A DNA stretch of 64,000 nucleotides from Pseudomonas sp. (GTDB taxonomy: Bacteria; Pseudomonadota; Gammaproteobacteria; Pseudomonadales; Pseudomonadaceae), in NCBI RefSeq assembly GCF_030684895.1, contig NZ_JAUXXP010000059.1:1-64000 (forward strand), in the 5' to 3' direction. The position numbers and the translations under genes were made by a program. Under the pieces are notes generated by a model. It did not search any database and was not told the origin of the DNA. It saw only the letters and a list, made by a program, of their open reading frames with translations. This document shows, one piece after another, positions 9,204 through 17,590 of this stretch. How positions within the stretch are numbered: the stretch's first letter is position 1; each line of letters begins with the position of its first letter.

Positions 9204-9533
9204 ATGAACCTGCACCTGCCTGACGCCGTACAAACCTACTTCGATGTCAGCAATGGCGGCGACATCTCGCGCCTTGCCGCCTGCTTCTGCGCGGACGCCA
9301 GGGTGACCGACGAAAACCGCACGCACCACGGCATTGCCGCCATCGCAGCCTGGCAACAGGAAGCCCGCCAGGCATTCACCTACAGCGTCGAGCCGCTGGC
9401 GGCGACGCAGAATGACGACACGCTGAGCGTCACGGCACGTCTGGTCGGTAACTTCCCCGGCAGCCCGCTGCAGCTAAATCACTTGTTCCTGCTGCAAGAC
9501 GGCCAGATCCGCTCACTGGAGATTGCGCCATGA
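9204..9533 (+). CDS. NTF2-like (SnoaL-type) small protein
   Basis: A 109-residue protein with the NTF2/SnoaL pattern: an N-terminal helix ([21 protein letters not shown]), then [20 protein letters not shown] and a C-terminal sheet ([17 protein letters not shown]). The ATG at 9204 follows an AGGAG at 9191-9195. The frame is open from 9186, but that start lacks a ribosome site. Its stop overlaps the SDR start by 4 bp (ATGA), so the two are translationally coupled and probably act on the same substrate. Confidence 0.85.
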   Translation: MNLHLPDAVQTYFDVSNGGDISRLAACFCADARVTDENRTHHGIAAIAAWQQEARQAFTYSVEPLAATQNDDTLSVTARLVGNFPGSPLQLNHLFLLQDGQIRSLEIAP

Positions 9534-10303
9534 ACCTCGACCTGAGCGGCAAACGCGTGCTGGTCACCGGCGGCAGCAAAGGCGTCGGCCGCGCGGTAGT
9601 CGAGCTGTTTCTCGCCGAGGGTGCACAGGTGCTGACTTGCGCCCGACAGGCCAGCAGCGACCTGCCGGCTGAGCTGTTTGTGCAGGCCGACCTCGCGACC
9701 CCGGAAGGCTGCGAAACCCTAGTCGCCGCAGCTAGGCAACGGCTGGGCGATGTGGACATCATCGTCCACGTCCTGGGCGGCTCATCGGCACCCAGCGGCG
9801 GCTTTGCGGTACTGGACGACGCGCAGTGGCAACGCGAACTCGACCTTAACCTGCTGCCGGCCGTGCGCCTGGATCGCGCCCTGCTCCCGCAGATGCTGCA
9901 GCGCCAGAGCGGGGTGATCATCCATGTAACCTCGATTCAGAACCGCCTGCCCTTGCCCGAAGCCACCACGGCTTACGCGGCGGCCAAGGCGGCGCTGTCG
10001 ACTTACAGCAAAAGCCTGTCGAAAGAGGTTTCGCCACAAGGTGTGCGTGTTGTACGGGTGTCGCCGGGCTGGATCGAGACCGAAGCCTCGGTCGCCTTGG
10101 CCGAGCGGCTGGCGCAGGAAGCCGGTACCGATTACGAGGGAGGAAAACGGATCATCATGGATGCCCTTGGCGGTATTCCGCTGGGCCGCCCTGCCAAGCC
10201 CTCAGAGGTGGCTGAGCTGATTGCCTTTCTGGCCTCGCCCCGCGCAGCCGCCATCACTGGCAGTGAGTTTGTGATTGATGGCGGAACAGTGCCGACGGTC
10301 TAG
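9530..10303 (+). CDS. Short-chain dehydrogenase/reductase (SDR)
   Basis: A 257-residue classical SDR. The cofactor motif TGGSKGVG is at residues 13-20, and the catalytic set is Ser135 (TSIQ), Tyr149 and Lys153 (YAAAK). The C-terminal [10 protein letters not shown] is typical of the family. It probably oxidises or reduces an alcohol/carbonyl substrate with NAD(P)(H). Substrate is unknown. It is coupled to the upstream NTF2-like gene by a 4-bp overlap and probably controlled by the divergent LysR regulator. Confidence 0.93.
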   Translation: MNLDLSGKRVLVTGGSKGVGRAVVELFLAEGAQVLTCARQASSDLPAELFVQADLATPEGCETLVAAARQRLGDVDIIVHVLGGSSAPSGGFAVLDDAQWQRELDLNLLPAVRLDRALLPQMLQRQSGVIIHVTSIQNRLPLPEATTAYAAAKAALSTYSKSLSKEVSPQGVRVVRVSPGWIETEASVALAERLAQEAGTDYEGGKRIIMDALGGIPLGRPAKPSEVAELIAFLASPRAAAITGSEFVIDGGTVPTV

Positions 10304-10331
10304 TGCTGCACGCTCGCCGCCTGAGGCCGAC

Positions 10332-11027
10332 TTACGCCAGCAGTTCAGTAATCCACTGCGTCTGCTGGGCGACTTTCTGCACCTTCTCTTCCGACACCGC
10401 CTGCCGCGCCTGAGCGAAGTCGGCCAGGGTCTGCTGCTTTAGACGCAGCATGCGTTGCCACTTGGCGAGGAACGCCGGGCTGCGCGTCTGCATCTGCAGC
10501 GGGCCAAAGTACAGCTCCTCGGCGCTGTAGATAACCGGGCCAGAGCGTTCGGCAACGATGATTTCGTAGGCAAAGCGATTCTCCCGCAGCAGTTCCTCAC
10601 AGAGGATGCGGTAGCCATTGTCCATCAGCCATTGGCGCAACGGCTGCTCACCGCCGTTGGGCTGCAGGATCAAACGCTCCTGACCACTCAGGCGCGCCTT
10701 ACCGCTGTCGAGGATGTCGCGAATCCGCTCGCCGCCCATTCCGCAGATGCTGATTGCCGTGATTGCATCGCCCGCCTCAATCGCCGCCAAACCATCTGCC
10801 AGACGCACGCTGATACGTTGGCCCAGGTCATTCTCACGAACGCTACGTTCAGCCGCGTGGAACGGCGTCAACGCCACCTCCCCCGCCACTGCTGCCTCGA
10901 TGACACCACGGCGCATCAACGCCACCGGCAGATAGGCGTGATCCGAGCCAATATCAGCCAACCGCGCCCCTGCCGGCACATGCGCCGCCACACGCTCCAG
11001 GCGCATAGACAATGTCTGATCGTTCAA
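10332..11027 (-). CDS. trmK: tRNA (adenine22-N1)-methyltransferase family protein
   Basis: A 231-residue Rossmann-fold methyltransferase of the TrmK (COG2384) family. The SAM-binding motif LADIGSDHAYLPVALM lies near residues 23-38, and ISICGMGGERIRDIL is a conserved family segment, with LILQPN following. The family methylates N1 of A22 in tRNA. The bacterial prototype is from Bacillus, and activity in Pseudomonas is inferred. It converges with the SDR gene with only 28 bp between the stops. There is no obvious terminator. Confidence 0.85.
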   Translation of the reverse strand: MNDQTLSMRLERVAAHVPAGARLADIGSDHAYLPVALMRRGVIEAAVAGEVALTPFHAAERSVRENDLGQRISVRLADGLAAIEAGDAITAISICGMGGERIRDILDSGKARLSGQERLILQPNGGEQPLRQWLMDNGYRILCEELLRENRFAYEIIVAERSGPVIYSAEELYFGPLQMQTRSPAFLAKWQRMLRLKQQTLADFAQARQAVSEEKVQKVAQQTQWITELLA

Positions 11028-11385
11028 CTCCAGCCCCTTCTCAGCCTCGACGTCCGGCCCTTTGGCCGAATCGGGGCGCGATTCTGTCGAGCAACGCCGT
11101 GTATGGCAAATCGCGGCGACCGGGGGAACACCGGCTGTGCACTTCAGTGACGGGCTGTTTTCGGCAAAAAAAAGATCACATTTAGCGTCGATACATTCTG
11201 GAGGCGACTCACTCTTCAGGCCGCACTAGAAGCCATTTGACACATTAGGAGCCCCGAACACTGAGCGCCTTGGAGCGCCGCTGTATAGTTTCAGCGCATC
11301 TGCGTAAAGCTTTCGTAGAGTGCAAAGACATTTCCCGGAATTGGCTGTTTATTGGAGCACGCCAACTCATCAACGGGTCAGATAG
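11028..11385. other. Intergenic region upstream of trmK and of the ATP-grasp cluster
   Basis: A 358-bp divergent spacer. It must hold the promoters of trmK (minus strand) and of the ATP-grasp operon (plus strand). A TTGACA at 11237-11242 and a TATAGT at 11284-11289 are visible but are not correctly spaced with each other. I could not fix a promoter. An A8 run lies near 11166. No gene was recognised. Confidence 0.4.
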
Positions 11386-12960
11386 ATGCCTTCTGTACAA
11401 GCCAATCTTTGCCGTCCTCACTTCACCTCAGCCCTCCATCCGATGCCGACAGCCGAGGCGCTGAAAAGCACCCGCGAAGTGCTGATCATCGTTGAGCGCA
11501 AGGAGGACTGGTCGTCCTACCTGCCTAGCGAGAACATGCTCACCGCGCGTGAATACTTGGAGCAGTCACGCATGGGCGACGGCACCAAGCGCACCCAGGT
11601 GATCAACCTGTGCCGCAACTACAAATACCTGGGTCACGGCTACTACTGCTCGCTGCTGGCCGAGGCGCGCGGGCACAAGGTCATCCCCTCGGTACGTAGC
11701 ATTAGCGATCTGGCACGCCGTTCACTCTACGGTCTGGCTCTGGACGATATGGAACGCTCGCTGGACAAGGCCCTGGCCCAGCATCCCTGCGCCGACATGG
11801 AGGGTTTCACACTCAGCCTGTATTTCGGCAAGACCGACCTGGCGCCACTGCAGGACATCGCTCGCCAGCTGTTCGAGGCTTTTCCATGCCCCATTCTGCT
11901 GGTCGACTTCCGCAAGGGCGACAGCTGGCAGATCGCGGGACTGCGTCCCGGCTCGCTGCACAAATTGCGTGAGCAGCAGGAGGACCAGTTCGCCCAGGCC
12001 CTCGACGGTTTCAGTCGCAAGGTCTGGCGCACGCCCCGCTCGCGCCAGGTGATGCGCTACGACCTGGCCATCCTGCATAACCCAGACGAACAGCTGCCGC
12101 CATCCAACGCCCGTGCCTTGGAAAACTTCGTGCGCGTGGGTAAGACGCTGGGGATCGACGTCGACCTGATCGAAAAGAAAGACTACTCGCGCCTTGCCGA
12201 ATATGACGCGTTGCTGATCCGCGAGACCACCAGCGTCGACGACCACACCTACCGCTTCGCCAAGAAGGCCGAGAGCGAGGGGCTGATCGTGATGGACGAC
12301 CCGACCTCGATCCTGCGCTGTACCAACAAGGTCTATCTCACCGACCTACTGCGTAGCCAGGAGCAGAGCATGCCGGCCACGGAAATCCTCTACCGCGACA
12401 ACCCGCAGGAACTGGATAAGGTCGGCGAACGCTTGGGCTTCCCCATGGTGCTGAAGATTCCCGATGGCTGTTTCTCGCGCGGGGTGATCAAAGTCGAAGA
12501 CTCGCAGCAACTGCGCGAGGCCAGCGCACAGCTGTTCGAACACTCGGTCCTGCTGCTGGCCCAAGAGTTCCTCTTCACCGAATACGACTGGCGCATCGGC
12601 GTGCTCAACCGTCAGCCGATCTTCGCCTGCCAGTACTTCATGTCCAAGGGCCACTGGCAGATCGTCAACCACAAGGCCAAGGGCGCCGAGGTGATCGGCG
12701 AATGCCGCACCGTACCGGTCGAAGACGCGCCGAAGGAAGTGGTCGAGCTAGCAGTGAGGACCGCCAACCTGATCGGTGATGGACTGTATGGCGTGGATCT
12801 CAAGCAGGTCGACGGTAGCGTCAAAGTGATTGAGGTCAATGACAACCCCAACCTCGACGCCGGCATTGAGGACGCATACCTGGGCGACGAGCTTTACAGG
12901 CTGGTGCTGGAAGACTTCGTCCGTCGCCTCGAACTCAAACGGCGCGGTGCCTTGACCTGA
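11386..12960 (+). CDS. RimK-like ATP-grasp ligase with RLAN N-terminal domain
   Basis: A 524-residue protein. The N-terminal 190 residues match the RLAN domain (RimK-like ATP-grasp N-terminal; EVLIIVERKEDWSSYLPSE near 27-45, CRNYKYLGHGYYCSLLAEA near 73-91). The C-terminal half is a RimK-type ATP-grasp fold (VLKIPDGCFSRGVIKVED, QEFLFTEYDWRIGVLN, and the Mg-binding VIEVNDNPNLDAG near 480). ATP-grasp ligases join a carboxylate to an amine through an acyl phosphate. RimK itself adds glutamate to ribosomal protein S6, but this longer type has no proven substrate. An alternative ATG at 11443 would remove 19 residues; neither start has a strong ribosome site. First gene of a probable five-gene operon. 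Confidence 0.88.
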   Translation: MPSVQANLCRPHFTSALHPMPTAEALKSTREVLIIVERKEDWSSYLPSENMLTAREYLEQSRMGDGTKRTQVINLCRNYKYLGHGYYCSLLAEARGHKVIPSVRSISDLARRSLYGLALDDMERSLDKALAQHPCADMEGFTLSLYFGKTDLAPLQDIARQLFEAFPCPILLVDFRKGDSWQIAGLRPGSLHKLREQQEDQFAQALDGFSRKVWRTPRSRQVMRYDLAILHNPDEQLPPSNARALENFVRVGKTLGIDVDLIEKKDYSRLAEYDALLIRETTSVDDHTYRFAKKAESEGLIVMDDPTSILRCTNKVYLTDLLRSQEQSMPATEILYRDNPQELDKVGERLGFPMVLKIPDGCFSRGVIKVEDSQQLREASAQLFEHSVLLLAQEFLFTEYDWRIGVLNRQPIFACQYFMSKGHWQIVNHKAKGAEVIGECRTVPVEDAPKEVVELAVRTANLIGDGLYGVDLKQVDGSVKVIEVNDNPNLDAGIEDAYLGDELYRLVLEDFVRRLELKRRGALT

Positions 12961-12969
12961 GGTGACAGC

Positions 12970-13950
12970 ATGCGCCAGAGCTATCAACTGAAAGGCGGCG
13001 CGCTGCTCGCCTGTAGCGACGATACCGCGCCCTTACAACTATGCATCGCCCCGGATACCGCGGAGCGCGACTGGCTGCGCCAGCGCTTTGGCCTAGACGC
13101 GCACACCCTGGACTCGGCGCTAGATCCGGACGAAATCTCGCGCGTCGAGTTCCACCCCGGCGCGCTGTTCCTGATATGGAAGCGGCCGGAGAGCTATTCC
13201 GGCAACGAGAACTGCACCTTCGAGGTATCGTCGTTCGGCATGCTGCTCGACGAGCGCCAGCTGCTACTGATTGCCACCGCCGACTCTCTACTATGCAGCC
13301 TGCACAAGCGTCGCGACCTGCAGCGGCCTCTGGATGTGCTGCTGGCGCTGTTGCTGAGCAACATCCACCACTATCAGGGTCATCTCAAGGTTATAAAGCT
13401 GGCGGCACGCGAACTGCAGCAACGTTTCAACCAGACCATGCACAACCAGCATCTGCTGCAGATGTTCGGCCTCAGTGAGAGCCTGATCTACTACCTCAAC
13501 GCCATACAGAGCAACGGCGCGGTGCTCGGCCGCCTGCGCGACTATGGCGAGCGGGCCGGCTTCGAAGCAGCCACCCTGGGGTTGCTCGACGACCTGATTA
13601 TCGAGAACGAGCAGTGCATAAAGCAGGCCGAGATATACGCCTCTGTGCTGTCGGGGCTGATGGACGCTCGCGGCAACCTGCTCAACGCCAACATGAACGA
13701 GATGTTGCGCAAGCTCACCCTGATCAACGTGGTGTTCCTGCCGCTGAATCTGATCGCAGGCATCGGCGGCATGTCCGAATTCAGCATGATCACTCAGGCC
13801 GTGCCGTGGTGGGTGTCCTATCCCTTGTTTATCGCCGCCCTGACCGGCCTGGCAGGACTGATGCTGCTGGGCCTGCGGCGCCTATTCGGTTCACCGCCTG
13901 CCCGCACTCTGCCGCCCTCTGCTTGCCGCCCTGTAAGGGCTGCAAGCTAG
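12970..13950 (+). CDS. CorA-like membrane protein with altered GMN signature
   Basis: A 326-residue protein with a long soluble N-terminal region, a helical stalk (residues about 130-240) and two C-terminal membrane helices (LTLINVVFLPLNLIAGI and WWVSYPLFIAALTGLAGLM), which is the CorA/ZntB layout. CorA channels carry an invariant GMN at the pore mouth after the first helix. Here the matching position reads GMS (residues 267-269), so Mg2+ selectivity or conduction may be changed. The start lies 9 bp after the ATP-grasp stop and is preceded by GAGGTGA. Its place inside the ligase/peptidase operon suggests a dedicated role such as export or metal supply (inference). Confidence 0.8.
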   Translation: MRQSYQLKGGALLACSDDTAPLQLCIAPDTAERDWLRQRFGLDAHTLDSALDPDEISRVEFHPGALFLIWKRPESYSGNENCTFEVSSFGMLLDERQLLLIATADSLLCSLHKRRDLQRPLDVLLALLLSNIHHYQGHLKVIKLAARELQQRFNQTMHNQHLLQMFGLSESLIYYLNAIQSNGAVLGRLRDYGERAGFEAATLGLLDDLIIENEQCIKQAEIYASVLSGLMDARGNLLNANMNEMLRKLTLINVVFLPLNLIAGIGGMSEFSMITQAVPWWVSYPLFIAALTGLAGLMLLGLRRLFGSPPARTLPPSACRPVRAAS

Positions 13951-13975
13951 CCGTCAACCACGCCAAGGAAACATC

Positions 13976-14128
13976 ATGGAATCCCAAGATATCGGTCTGC
14001 TCGTGCTACCTGTGATCCTGCTCGTCGCCTTCGCCATCAACTACTTCGACAAACGCTTCATGACGGCAGGCGAACAGCGCTCAGCTCGCAACCCGGATCG
14101 CCGCGACGATACGTCTGCCCCGCTCTGA
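13976..14128 (+). CDS. 50-residue single-span membrane peptide
   Basis: A short frame with AAGGA at 13965-13969, 6 nt before the ATG. The translation starts MESQDIGLLVLPVILLVAFA, giving one hydrophobic helix (residues about 7-22), followed by YFDKRFMTAGEQ and a polar, arginine- and aspartate-rich tail ending in SAPL. It sits 25 bp after the CorA-like gene and 39 bp before the GNAT/C39 gene. I do not recognise a family. It may be an accessory subunit of the membrane protein or a substrate of the neighbouring enzymes. Coding status rests on the ribosome site, tight packing and the membrane-helix pattern. Confidence 0.65.
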   Translation: MESQDIGLLVLPVILLVAFAINYFDKRFMTAGEQRSARNPDRRDDTSAPL

Positions 14129-14167
14129 CATCCGCTCAAAACGCCTCAAAGCCACCGACCACGCCCT

Positions 14168-15277
14168 ATGCATTTCTCTTTTCGCAGTGCCATCGCCGAC
14201 GACCTAGCGCCCCTGCTCGCTCTGGAAAACCAGTGCTTCGAGCACGACCGTCTCTCGCCCCGCAGCTTCCAGTGGATGATCACACGGGCCAACGCGAGCC
14301 TGATTGTGGCCCAACACCAGAAGCAGGTGATGGGCTATGCGCTGTTGCTGTTTCATCGCCGCACCTCGCTGGCGCGTCTCTATTCCATCGCCATCGCCCC
14401 TGAGGCGCGCGGCCACGGGCTGGGCAAGCGTCTACTGGCCGAGGCCGAGCAGTGGGCACTTGAGCACGACTGCGCCTACCTGCGCTTGGAAGTGCGCACC
14501 GACAACACCACGGCTATCCGCCTCTATGAGGGAGCCGGTTACCGGCGCTTCGCCGAGGTGGACGACTACTACGAGGATCACACAAAGGCCCTGCGCTACG
14601 AGAAGTGCATCATCCAGCGCCCGCTCGGGGCAATCCGCGCAGTGCCGTACTACCAGCAGACCACCGAGTTCACCTGCGGCCCCGCCAGCCTGATGATGGC
14701 CATGGCTGCCCTGCAGCCGGCTAGCCCGTTGCAGCGCCGCGAGGAAATCCAGTTATGGCGTGAGGCTACCACCATCTTCATGACCTCTGGGCATGGCGGC
14801 TGTAGCCCGCAGGGGCTCGCACTGGCAGCCTGGCGGCGTGGTTTCCGCGTGTGCCTGCAGGTCAGCGTGCAGGGGCCGTTGTTCCTCGACGGAGTGCGCC
14901 GCGAAAGTAAGCGCGAGGTGATGCGTCAGGTACACGAGGCGTTCTGCGAGGAACTGCAGTCCAGCGACGTCGAAAGCCTACCCGCCGGAGCACTGGATCT
15001 AAGCCAAGTGCTCATCGGCGGCGGCCAACCGCTAGTGCTGATCAGCAGCTACCGCTTCACTCGCAACAAGGCGCCGCATTGGGTGTTGGTCACCGGCTGC
15101 GACCATGACTTCGTCTACCTACACGATCCCAGTCGTCAGCGCCAGTCGTTGGACTGCCAGAACGTGCCAGTCAGCCACGCGCAGTTCCTGCGCATGCGCA
15201 CATTCGGCGTCGACAAACTGCGCGCCGCAGTCGTGCTCTATCTACGCCAGCCAGCCCGTAGACGTTGGGCATGCTGA
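14168..15277 (+). CDS. GNAT acetyltransferase fused to C39-like cysteine peptidase (DUF3335 type)
   Basis: A 369-residue fusion. Residues 1 to about 150 are a RimI-like GNAT domain with the acetyl-CoA loop APEARGHGLGKRLL near 77-90. Residues about 155-360 are a papain-like C39 domain: Cys170 in FTCGPASLMMAM, His304 in APHWVLVTG and Asp320 in LHDPS are a plausible triad. C39 peptidases usually cut leader peptides after a double glycine. The DUF3335 branch is cytoplasmic, lacks the transporter, and was predicted to process or modify peptides together with RLAN-type ATP-grasp ligases (Iyer et al., amidoligase work, from memory). That partner is encoded two genes upstream here. Confidence 0.88.
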   Translation: MHFSFRSAIADDLAPLLALENQCFEHDRLSPRSFQWMITRANASLIVAQHQKQVMGYALLLFHRRTSLARLYSIAIAPEARGHGLGKRLLAEAEQWALEHDCAYLRLEVRTDNTTAIRLYEGAGYRRFAEVDDYYEDHTKALRYEKCIIQRPLGAIRAVPYYQQTTEFTCGPASLMMAMAALQPASPLQRREEIQLWREATTIFMTSGHGGCSPQGLALAAWRRGFRVCLQVSVQGPLFLDGVRRESKREVMRQVHEAFCEELQSSDVESLPAGALDLSQVLIGGGQPLVLISSYRFTRNKAPHWVLVTGCDHDFVYLHDPSRQRQSLDCQNVPVSHAQFLRMRTFGVDKLRAAVVLYLRQPARRRWAC

Positions 15278-15393
15278 TCAGGTCGCAACAAACTTCCTCA
15301 TGCCACTCGATGCCTCCATGGCCCGAAATCCTTCTCGCCCCCTGGCCTGTTCAGCTGCAGCGCTAGCACAGCCGGGGTCATTTCAAGAAGCAG

Positions 15394-15414
15394 AGGCACC
15401 TGACCCAGGTGCCT
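15394..15414 (+). terminator. Hairpin between the GNAT/C39 gene and the glutamine-synthetase-type gene
   Basis: AGGCACCTG and CAGGTGCCT form a perfect 9-bp stem with a 3-nt loop, followed by TATTAG. The tail is only weakly T-rich. It could stop or reduce transcription before the ligase gene, so that gene may have its own promoter or be expressed at a lower level. Confidence 0.5.
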
Positions 15415-15448
15415 TATTAGTCACACTCATGAACTTTTCGAGGCTTGT

Positions 15449-16807
15449 ATGACACCTTCAGTTGGACAGCTTGAACAACGGCTTAAGCAACAGGGCATTG
15501 CCGAAATCGAATGCGTGGTGAGCGACCTCACCGGCGTCGCCCGCGGCAAGATTTCTCCTATCAACAAATTCCTCGACGAAGGCGGAATGCGACTTCCGGA
15601 GGGCATCCTGTTGCTGACGGTGACCGGCGACTTGATCAAGGACGAAGACTATTACCACCTGCTCGACGAGGCGGGCGTCGACATGATCTGCCGTCCGGAC
15701 CCGAATGCCATTTTCCTGCTGCCGTGGGCATTGGAGCCGACAGCGATGGTCATTCACGACACCTTCGACAGGCTCGGCAACCCCGTCGAACTGTCGCCGC
15801 GCAATGTGCTCAAGCGAGTGCTCGGGCTCTATGCCGACAAAGGCTGGAAGCCGGTAGTGGCGCCGGAAATGGAGTTTTACCTGACCAAGCGCAGCATCGA
15901 CCCCGACCTCCCCATCGAGGCTCCCGAAGGTCGCTCCGGGCGTTCGGAAAGCGGCAGACAGAGCTTCTCCATCGAAGCCGCCAACGAGTTCGACGCGTTA
16001 TTCGACGACGTCTACAGCTGGTGTAAGACTCAGTGTTTGGGCCTGGACACGCTGGTTCACGAAGGTGGTCCCGCACAGATGGAGATCAACTTCCATCATG
16101 GCGACGCCTTGAGCCTGGCCGACCAGATCATTGTGTTCAAGCGCACCATGCGTGAGGCCACCTTCAGGCATGATGTCAGCGTGACCTTTATGGCCAAGCC
16201 GATCACCGATGAGCCTGGCAGTGCCATGCACATCCACCAGAGCGTGCAAGACCTCACCACCGGCAGGAACCTCTTCGCCAACGAAGACGGCTCCATGAGC
16301 GACCTGTTTCTTCACTACATCGGCGGCCTGCAGAAGTACACGCCGATAGCGCTGCCGATGTTAGCGCCGAACGTGAACTCCTTTCGACGTTTCCTGTCGG
16401 ACACCTCCGCACCGGTTAACGTCGAGTGGGGGCGCGATAATCGCACCGTGGGTCTGCGCGTACCGGCGGCATCGCCTGCCGCCATGCGAGTGGAGAACCG
16501 CTTGCCGGGTGCCGACGCAAACCCTTATCTAGCACTGGCCGCCAGCCTGCTATGCGGCTATCTGGGCATGATCGAAAGGATTGCTCCCAGCGCTCCGGCG
16601 CAAGGGCGTGCCAACGAACGCTGCAATCTAAGCCTGCCGACCACCATAGAGGATGCGCTGGTACAAATGGAGAAGTGCGCGGTGCTGAAGGAATACCTGG
16701 GCCACAAATTCGTGCAGGGCTACATCGCGGTAAAACGTAAAGAGCATGAGAGCTACCTGCGCGTGATCAGCCCCTGGGAGCGCGAATTCCTTCAGCTGAG
16801 CGTATGA
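15449..16807 (+). CDS. Glutamine-synthetase-type ligase (gamma-glutamyl-polyamine synthetase-like)
   Basis: A 452-residue protein of the glutamine synthetase fold, closest in my recognition to PuuA/PauA-type gamma-glutamylpolyamine synthetases. Catalytic and metal motifs are intact: VAPEMEFYL near 133-141, GPAQMEINFHHGD near 207-219, AMHIHQS near 257-263, NVEWGRDNRTVGLRVP near 326-341, and MRVENRLPGADANPYLALAA. The family joins glutamate gamma-carboxyl to an amine using ATP. It is the last gene of the ATP-grasp/GNAT-C39 run but is separated from it by 171 bp and a hairpin. It may serve polyamine catabolism independently, or be a second amide ligase of the same system. No adenylylation loop was recognised. 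Confidence 0.88.
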   Translation: MTPSVGQLEQRLKQQGIAEIECVVSDLTGVARGKISPINKFLDEGGMRLPEGILLLTVTGDLIKDEDYYHLLDEAGVDMICRPDPNAIFLLPWALEPTAMVIHDTFDRLGNPVELSPRNVLKRVLGLYADKGWKPVVAPEMEFYLTKRSIDPDLPIEAPEGRSGRSESGRQSFSIEAANEFDALFDDVYSWCKTQCLGLDTLVHEGGPAQMEINFHHGDALSLADQIIVFKRTMREATFRHDVSVTFMAKPITDEPGSAMHIHQSVQDLTTGRNLFANEDGSMSDLFLHYIGGLQKYTPIALPMLAPNVNSFRRFLSDTSAPVNVEWGRDNRTVGLRVPAASPAAMRVENRLPGADANPYLALAASLLCGYLGMIERIAPSAPAQGRANERCNLSLPTTIEDALVQMEKCAVLKEYLGHKFVQGYIAVKRKEHESYLRVISPWEREFLQLSV

Positions 16808-17176
16808 GAGCCTGTTGCCCTGGCAAAATGAACATGCTGGGTTGCTCCTGACTGCATCGACACACTTGGCCGTTTAGGGCGGCGAGCAAAGAGGGCGCGG
16901 CTGATGAAAAAAACAAAAGGGGACGGACCTACTAATCGGGAGGACTGACCACGTTTGGCCGACTGCGGCCTATCGTGCATTTACCAACCCACCCAGCAAC
17001 TACCGCGGTGAAGCTGAAATCCAAGGCGAAGGGTTATCACGCCCAACCGCGCATGCTTCGACCTGCCGCCACTATCCAGCCTTCCCCCTAGCCCTGCCTC
17101 GCCCCCGCAATAAGCAGTTGGCGTGCTAAGCGAACCGTGTAGAATCCCGCGCCCCAAAAATGCAGGAGACAACACG
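16808..17176. other. 369-bp intergenic stretch
   Basis: The stretch contains no recognisable gene. A short A-rich segment is followed by GGGGACGGA near 16920; I could not assign it to a repeat family. The right end holds the promoter candidate at 17118-17145. Confidence 0.45.
17118..17145 (+). promoter_or_regulatory. Candidate sigma-70 promoter of the small Cys-rich gene
   Basis: TTGGCG at 17118-17123 and TAGAAT at 17140-17145 are separated by 16 nt, close to the sigma-70 pattern. A transcript starting about 7 nt later would have a short leader before the TTG start at 17177. Confidence 0.5.
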
Positions 17177-17500
17177 TTGGCTATTCACTACACCGCGTCC
17201 GCGGAAAATGTCGCATGTGGACGCACCGGCTCGAACCTGAGCAGTACCCAGGATGTCACTCAGGTTTCATGCAAGCTGTGCCTGCGCAGCGTTGAAAAAG
17301 GCACTGCCGAACCTGTCCGTAAAACCCCAAGTCTTGCTGAGCTCAGAGCCGCCGCAAAAGCGGCGAAGGCCGCTGCCGCGGCTGAGCTGGTAAAGCCAAC
17401 CGCTACTCTGAAACCCCGCGCCGAATGGCAGCAGCGCCTGGAGCAACTGCCGGGGAGAAACCGCATCCCGCGCGGCATGGTTCGGCAGGTATTTGTTTAA
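17177..17500 (+). CDS. Small protein with His/Cys putative zinc site; TTG start
   Basis: A 107-residue hypothetical protein. The TTG at 17177 is preferred over the open frame from 17123 because AGGAG lies at 17164-17168, 8 nt upstream, and a promoter candidate overlaps the longer start. His4, Cys14 (VACGRTG), Cys32 and Cys35 (SCKLC) resemble the H-x9-C-x17-CxxC pattern of small zinc-binding proteins found in bacteria and phages. The middle is Ala/Lys-rich helix (residues 54-68) and the tail is basic. Function is unknown. Confidence 0.75.
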   Translation: MAIHYTASAENVACGRTGSNLSSTQDVTQVSCKLCLRSVEKGTAEPVRKTPSLAELRAAAKAAKAAAAAELVKPTATLKPRAEWQQRLEQLPGRNRIPRGMVRQVFV

Positions 17501-17562
17501 GCGCTGCGGGTCGATTGCTACCTGTCGTCAACTACTCGCACGCTGTTAAAGCACGGCCCCGT

Positions 17563-17589
17563 GGTGGCGTAAGCCCTTGCTGCGCCACC
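17563..17589. terminator. Shared hairpin between convergent genes
   Basis: GGTGGCG and CGCCACC pair across a 13-nt loop between the stop of the small Cys-rich gene (plus strand) and the stop of the ABC permease (minus strand, ends at 17591). There is no strong T-tract on either side, so termination is plausible but unproved. Confidence 0.4.
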
Positions 17590-17590
17590 C

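Noticed and set aside
11284-11289. TATAGT as a -10 box for the ATP-grasp operon
   Set aside because: The hexamer 17 nt upstream (CTGAGC) is a poor -35, and the nearby TTGACA is 41 nt upstream, too far to pair with it.
16900-16930. An A-rich segment followed by GGGGACGGA that recalls repeat-linked motifs
   Set aside because: I could not find arms, a second copy in the window or a related gene, so it is not reported as a repeat.
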